Shown here: piece after piece, positions 60,839-64,000 of the stretch | Numbering within the stretch: the stretch's first letter is position 1 | Layout: the number at the start of each line of letters is the position of its first letter | From: Clostridia bacterium | GTDB lineage: Bacteria > Bacillota > Clostridia > Oscillospirales > CAG-272 | Direction of reading: 5' to 3' | Length of the DNA: 64,000 nucleotides | Assembly (NCBI GenBank): GCA_017473085.1 | Contig: JAFUNF010000026.1 | Span: 1-64,000, forward strand | Made by a program: the position numbers and the translations under genes | The notes under the pieces: model-generated | Told to the model about the DNA's origin: nothing | Databases searched by the model: none | The model's input: only the letters and a program-made list of their open reading frames with translations

Positions 60839-61127
60839 TAGTTTATTAAAATTTTTATAAATTTCTTGTTTTATTATATTTTAATTTCACCACGATTAAT
60901 ATCTTATATAATTATATTTTAACATAAGAAAACCGGTACTAAACGGTACACTTTTAAAATAGAGCAAAATTTTATATAATTGTTAGTTCCCTACAGAAGA
61001 TCTCACAAAAGCTTACTAAAATTCTGTCACATATGTTGGCTTGAATGGTTTAATTTATGATATAATTTTTCCATAACCACAAATTCCGTATTTTGAACTT
61101 TCTTATTTTGCGAGAGCTAAAATTCCA
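60839..61127. other. AT-rich gene-free stretch
   Basis: Nothing convincing. Contains a direct repeat ACCGGTAC/ACGGTAC (60931-60950), long A/T tracts, and no promoter pair or reading frame of note. It separates the defence-like pair from the small RNA D cassette. Confidence 0.5.
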
Positions 61128-61132
61128 TAAAG

Positions 61133-61179
61133 TTTCCATGTTTTTCATGGAAAAGCAGCACAAAAAAAGGAACAAGTCA
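61133..61179. repeat. Cassette tail repeat (copy 1), partner at 62693-62740
   Basis: TTTCCATG/CATGGAAA hairpin, then GCAGCACAAAAAAAGGAACAAGTCA. The copy at 62693-62740 has TTTTCC/GGAAAA and AACAGCACAAAAAAAGGGAACAAGTCA. Both lie downstream (minus sense) of a small-RNA gene. Confidence 0.75.
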
Positions 61180-61287
61180 GCCCTGCCCTCTCGTATGTAT
61201 TAAATCAAATAAATCCTTGCGATGTAAGGGTTTTATCTTATTTCTTGAAATATCTGTTATACAGCCCCTCAAAGCCTCATTGTGTGC

Positions 61288-61350
61288 TATAAAAAGAAAA
61301 CACCACGTGGTATTACCCGTGGCTGAAAGAAATAATTTTCTTCTCTGGTT
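61288..61350 (-). ncRNA. Small RNA D
   Basis: A predicted transcript of about 60 nt after a perfect promoter. It begins AACCAGAG, has a hairpin AAGAAA/TTTCTT (about 61327-61343) and ends in CCACG-GGT/ACC-CGTGG (61303-61322) followed by TGTTTTCTTTTTAT. No reading frame. The core differs from RNAs A-C, but the promoter, upstream terminator and downstream tail are homologous to the RNA A locus. The 3' end is less sure because the T-run is interrupted; the region 61180-61287 further downstream has no recognised content. Confidence 0.6.
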
Positions 61351-61356
61351 AATGTC

Positions 61357-61385
61357 ATTATATACCAATCTCTGCCCTTTGTCAA
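61357..61385 (-). promoter_or_regulatory. Promoter of small RNA D
   Basis: Perfect TTGACA (61380-61385), 17-base spacer, TATAAT (61357-61362). Upstream: TTTTGGGG and the MFS-gene terminator GGGCATTTCTGCCC. Confidence 0.88.
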
Positions 61386-61421
61386 CCCCAAAACAAAAAG
61401 GGCAGAAATGCCCTTTTTCTA

Positions 61422-62597
61422 TTAGTTAAAATTACTTGACCTTGCTTTTTTCAGCACTATCTCGTGCATTGCAAGCATAATTGCTAAGAATATGAACAGA
61501 TAAATAGGCAAAAGCGAAATAGAGATATGCTCTGCTATAACACCAAACAAGGACGGCATTGCTAAAATTCCAACGTAAGCAAACGCCATTTGTACGCCTA
61601 TCATTGCTTGGGATTTGTCTCTGCCAAAAACTTCAGGAGTCATATGAATAATGCACGGATAGATAGGTGCACACCCAACTCCGATAACAACAAAGCCAAT
61701 CAAGGCAAAGGTGGAATGGAATGGTAGGAGCATTAAGGCAATACCAACAGCAATGATTGATATTCCCATACGAATAAGGAATTTGTCGCTAAGCCTCATT
61801 GCAAGGAATCCGTTAATAAGTCTTCCAAGCGTCACACCTATATAGAACATACTGGCATATCCTGATGCCACCTCTGGCGAAAAATCCCAAATTTGCACAA
61901 GATAGGAGCTTGCCCAAAGAGATGCACTAACCTCCATCGCACAATAGCAAAAGAACATTAAAAAGCACGGAATAGCACCCTTGATAGCAAATATTTCTTT
62001 GAAGGAAAGAGACTTTGATTCTACTTGCTTTTCATCATTGTTATCCTTGCTTCCCTTTTTCCAGAGAGGGATGCTAATAAATATGATTGCACAAAGCACT
62101 GCTTGAATAATGGAAACGATAAGATAACCACCACTCCAGCTTTCAAGCTTAACAAGTGAGAAGCTCATTATATACGGACTAATAGATGCACCAACACCCC
62201 ACATACAGTGAAGCCAACTCATATGCTGTGCCTTGTAATGCAAAGCAACGTAGTTGTTAAGAATAGCATCTACACCACCTGCACCAAGACCAAATGGAAT
62301 TGCCCACAAAATCAACATCCAAAATTGAGTGCAAATAGAAAAACCAAACAAGCAAAGTGCAGTTACAGTAATGCTTACGGCAGTTACTAAGCCGGCACCG
62401 AATTTATGTAAGAGCTTATCACTAAATAAGCTTGATAGTATCGTACCTGCAGTAATGGTCGCCGATATAATACCTGCATATGATACAGGCACGCTAATTT
62501 CATTATGAAGCACAGGCCAAGCCGAGCCTAAAAGGGAGTCAGGCAGACCAAGACTGATAAAGCAAATGTATATAAGAACTAAAAGCAAGCTTCCCAT
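61422..62597 (-). CDS. Major facilitator superfamily transporter
   Basis: A 391-residue, about twelve-helix transporter. The first helix GSLLLVLIYICFISLGLPDSLLG, the loop-2 motif region SDKLLHKFGAGLV (G-x3-D-x2-G-x2-type, modified) and GLGAGGVDAILNNYVALHYKAQHMSWLHCMWG (about 97-128) resemble FucP-like/BypB-type sugar permeases. A charged loop KKGSKDNNDEKQVESKS divides the halves. Substrate unknown; sugar uptake would match the local carbohydrate genes. The end KKARSSNFN shares its DNA (TTTTAACTAAT then a GGGCA hairpin) with the rubrerythrin 3' end. Confidence 0.88.
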   Translation of the reverse strand: MGSLLLVLIYICFISLGLPDSLLGSAWPVLHNEISVPVSYAGIISATITAGTILSSLFSDKLLHKFGAGLVTAVSITVTALCLFGFSICTQFWMLILWAIPFGLGAGGVDAILNNYVALHYKAQHMSWLHCMWGVGASISPYIMSFSLVKLESWSGGYLIVSIIQAVLCAIIFISIPLWKKGSKDNNDEKQVESKSLSFKEIFAIKGAIPCFLMFFCYCAMEVSASLWASSYLVQIWDFSPEVASGYASMFYIGVTLGRLINGFLAMRLSDKFLIRMGISIIAVGIALMLLPFHSTFALIGFVVIGVGCAPIYPCIIHMTPEVFGRDKSQAMIGVQMAFAYVGILAMPSLFGVIAEHISISLLPIYLFIFLAIMLAMHEIVLKKARSSNFN

Positions 62598-62636
62598 TGT
62601 TGTATCAACCTCGTCAAATTCTCATTTATTGGTAAA

Positions 62637-62665
62637 ATTATAGCATACAATAAAATGCTTTTCAA
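62637..62665 (-). promoter_or_regulatory. Promoter of the MFS transporter
   Basis: Minus-strand TTGAAA (62660-62665), 17-base spacer, TATAAT (62637-62642). Confidence 0.7.
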
Positions 62666-62692
62666 TAATATAAAATATTTTTCACAATTAGA

Positions 62693-62756
62693 TTTTCCGT
62701 GTTTTTGTGGAAAAACAGCACAAAAAAAGGGAACAAGTCATGCTCATTCCCTTGAT
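62693..62756 (-). repeat. Cassette tail repeat (copy 2) with a second terminator
   Basis: Homologous to 61133-61179. It contains GGGAA/TTCCC (62729-62751), which on minus is followed by TTTTTTT, a back-up terminator behind small RNA A. Confidence 0.75.
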
Positions 62757-62757
62757 A

Positions 62758-62841
62758 TAAAAAAAGAAGGAGCAACAGCTCCTTCTCAGCGGGTTCGGAA
62801 CAAAGCCGAAGTAAACAACCTTTTGGTTGAGTTCGCACCTT
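62758..62841 (-). ncRNA. Small RNA A, paralogue of small RNA B
   Basis: A predicted transcript of about 84 nt. Starts 7 bases after a perfect promoter, folds as CAACC/GGTTG (loop AAAA), then TTCGG/CCGAA (loop CTTTGTT), closed by GCG/CGC, and ends in the GAAGGAGC/GCTCCTTC terminator (62766-62785) with TTTTTTT. Relative to RNA B the AAAA loop is ATTT, and the outermost base pair of the second stem changes from G-C to T-A on both sides. That is the kind of compensatory change expected of a selected RNA structure. It lies between the rubrerythrin terminator and the MFS gene. No reading frame. Confidence 0.8.
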
Positions 62842-62847
62842 GCAAAC

Positions 62848-62876
62848 ATTATATATTAAAAAAGTCCGTTTGTCAA
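62848..62876 (-). promoter_or_regulatory. Promoter of small RNA A
   Basis: Perfect TTGACA (62871-62876), 17-base spacer, TATAAT (62848-62853), preceded by TTTTGGGA as in RNAs C and D. Confidence 0.88.
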
Positions 62877-62885
62877 TCCCAAAAC

Positions 62886-62912
62886 AAAAAGGGCAGATTT
62901 CTCTGCCCTTAT
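62886..62912 (-). terminator. Terminator of the perR-rubrerythrin operon
   Basis: AAGGGCAGA/TCTGCCCTT stem with loop GAAA-type, followed on minus by TTTTTGTTTT, then directly the small RNA A promoter. Confidence 0.85.
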
Positions 62913-62917
62913 GTATA

Positions 62918-63463
62918 TTAGTTAAAGTATCTCTTAAGAAGTCCCTCAAACGCCTTTCCGTGTCTTGCCTCGTCACGAGCCATTTCGTGAACAGTGTCGT
63001 GAATAGCATCAAGGTTTAGCTCCTTAGCTCTCTTAGCAAGCTCAAACTTACCGAGAGTAGCACCATTTTCAGCCTCAACACGCATTTCAAGATTTTTCTT
63101 TGTAGAATCGGTTACAACCTCACCAAGAAGCTCTGCAAACTTTGCAGCGTGCTCTGCCTCCTCCCAAGCAGCCTTTTCCCAATATAGACCGATTTCAGGA
63201 TAGCCCTCTCTGTGAGCAACTCTTGCCATTGCAAGATACATACCAACCTCTGTGCATTCGCCCATAAAGTTAGCACGAAGACCCTCGATAATCTCTGGGT
63301 CAACATCCTTAGCTACACCGATAACATGCTCGGCAGCCCAAGTAAGATTGTTTTCAACAACCTCGTTGAACTTAGCACCTGGAACACCACATTGTGGGCA
63401 CTTTTCTGGTGCATTATCTCCCTCGTGAACGTAACCGCAAATTGGACATACAAACTTTTTCAT
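62918..63463 (-). CDS. rbr: Reverse rubrerythrin (NADH/rubredoxin-dependent peroxidase)
   Basis: A 181-residue peroxide-reducing protein of anaerobes. An N-terminal rubredoxin-type FeS4 site ([21 protein letters not shown], Cys near 5, 8, 21, 24) precedes the diiron four-helix bundle, the order seen in reverse rubrerythrins. Bundle ligands are in [40 protein letters not shown] and [17 protein letters not shown] helices (E-x2-H repeats), ending [20 protein letters not shown]. It follows perR by 32 bases with no promoter in the gap, so PerR likely controls it. Ribosome site AAAGGAGAAAAATTT. Confidence 0.94.
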   Translation of the reverse strand: MKKFVCPICGYVHEGDNAPEKCPQCGVPGAKFNEVVENNLTWAAEHVIGVAKDVDPEIIEGLRANFMGECTEVGMYLAMARVAHREGYPEIGLYWEKAAWEEAEHAAKFAELLGEVVTDSTKKNLEMRVEAENGATLGKFELAKRAKELNLDAIHDTVHEMARDEARHGKAFEGLLKRYFN

Positions 63464-63495
63464 AAATTTTTCTCCTTTATATAAAACATTTTTTA

Positions 63496-63867
63496 TTAAG
63501 CATTATTTTTGTTGCACTTGGAGCAAACTCCATAATATACAACCCTTTGATTTAAAACAGTAAAGCCTGCCTCCTCAGGTCCACTAATCGAGGACACAAG
63601 TGGAAAATCATAAATTTCCTTGCACCTTTCGCAAACAAAGTGTGCGTGGTCACTTGTAAAGCCATCGTAGTAAACACATTTGTCACTGGTCTCTACTGAG
63701 ATAATTTTTCCGTCCTCAAGTAGCTGACTTAAATTTCTGTAAACAGTACCTAAGGAAATGTTAGGAAACTTAACTCTGACTGCATCATAGACTTGAGTAG
63801 CACTACAATGTTGCCTTTTAGAACGAAGAAATTCAAGCACAGCCGTCCGTTGCTTTGTGTTTCTCAT
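63496..63867 (-). CDS. perR: PerR-type Fur-family peroxide regulator
   Basis: A 123-residue metal-dependent repressor. Start at ATG 63867 ([17 protein letters not shown]) after AAGGAGTTGAGGCAA; the ATG at 63945 lies upstream of the promoter. Winged-helix [30 protein letters not shown], then the sensing-metal region [20 protein letters not shown] with the SDHxH-like ligands and Asp expected of PerR, and a structural Cys4 zinc site (CERC and CSKC). It probably senses H2O2 and represses itself and rubrerythrin through the operator at 63885-63899. Fur or Zur cannot be fully excluded. Confidence 0.9.
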   Translation of the reverse strand: MRNTKQRTAVLEFLRSKRQHCSATQVYDAVRVKFPNISLGTVYRNLSQLLEDGKIISVETSDKCVYYDGFTSDHAHFVCERCKEIYDFPLVSSISGPEEAGFTVLNQRVVYYGVCSKCNKNNA

Positions 63868-63884
63868 TTGCCTCAACTCCTTAT

Positions 63885-63899
63885 CAGTAATGATTACTG
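63885..63899. promoter_or_regulatory. PerR/Fur-type operator
   Basis: CAGTAATGATTACTG, a perfect 7-1-7 palindrome extended by TTAT..ATAA-type flanks, at the predicted transcription start of perR. Confidence 0.75.
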
Positions 63900-63904
63900 T
63901 TATC

Positions 63905-63933
63905 ATTATACTCATCAAGCAACCATTTGTCAA
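63905..63933 (-). promoter_or_regulatory. Promoter of the perR-rubrerythrin operon
   Basis: Perfect TTGACA (63928-63933), 17-base spacer, TATAAT (63905-63910). Confidence 0.85.
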
Positions 63934-63969
63934 TACCTTTTTCAAAAAATTTTAAAAAATTTCAAAACA

Positions 63970-64000
63970 TTATTTCAGACCACAACCAATATAGCCCTTA
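63970..64000 (-). CDS. Possible C-terminus of a gene cut by the window edge
   Basis: Nine codons plus a stop on minus read KGYIGCGLK. Gene direction and distance to the perR promoter fit an upstream gene ending here, but the fragment is too short to identify. Confidence 0.3.
   Translation of the reverse strand, partial: KGYIGCGLK

Overview
The window looks like 64 kb of a low-GC Bacillota (Clostridia-type) chromosome around the dnaA locus, probably from an uncultured anaerobic gut bacterium. This rests on AT-rich spacers, strong GGAGG ribosome sites, near-consensus sigma-A promoters, the order dnaA-dnaN-recF-remB-gyrB-gyrA, remB and pyrR genes of Bacillota type, and an anaerobe's oxygen-detoxification set (flavodiiron protein, rubredoxin, reverse rubrerythrin, PerR). 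About 85% of genes lie on the minus strand on both sides of dnaA. No transposase, integrase, CRISPR array or rRNA was seen.

Layout. 0.2-1.6 kb: rubredoxin and flavodiiron protein. 1.8-9.4 kb: carbohydrate genes (large secreted clan-A glycosidase lipoprotein, FGGY kinase, GH29 fucosidase) and one tRNA-Ser. 9.4-23.6 kb: the core block, read leftward as dnaA, dnaN, recF, remB, gyrB, gyrA, a lipoprotein, recA, recX, rimO, pgsA, then an unknown gene. A cluster of divergent DnaA-box-like repeats lies between dnaA and dnaN. 24-35 kb: cyuA, pyrR, a GH28 enzyme, mnmG, rlmH, a PLP lyase and a cytoplasmic LRR/Sel1-repeat pair. 35-45 kb: typA, a polysaccharide deacetylase, a hydrolase-acyltransferase fusion with a zinc-ribbon membrane partner, an SGNH hydrolase, a PC4-like protein, a DUF1385 protein and ruvX. 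45-49 kb: a hexosamine operon (glmM, a beta-helix acyltransferase, glmS). 49-57 kb: small hypothetical and lipoprotein genes, two oxidoreductase/isomerase genes, prmC and a TRIC channel. 57-64 kb: an XRE regulator, an ATPase/TOPRIM pair resembling RloA/RloB-type phage defence, an MFS transporter, and the perR-rubrerythrin operon.

The spacers are unusually organised. (1) At least nine arrays of short palindromes occur. Stems differ from unit to unit, while a 7-10 nt linker is constant within an array (for example ATTTCATC, CATTTCAAG, TCATAAC, GATGATATAC). (2) Four short transcription units with no reading frame each have a perfect TTGACA-N17-TATAAT promoter and end in a hairpin plus T-run. Two are paralogues whose one stem difference is compensatory, and two more share the promoter cassette. 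These four small RNAs and the palindrome arrays are the best candidates for something undescribed. (3) Remnants of gene 3' ends occur, notably a 77-nt copy of the mnmG end differing almost only at synonymous sites.

All functional calls are from reading motifs and translated sequence; no database search was run.
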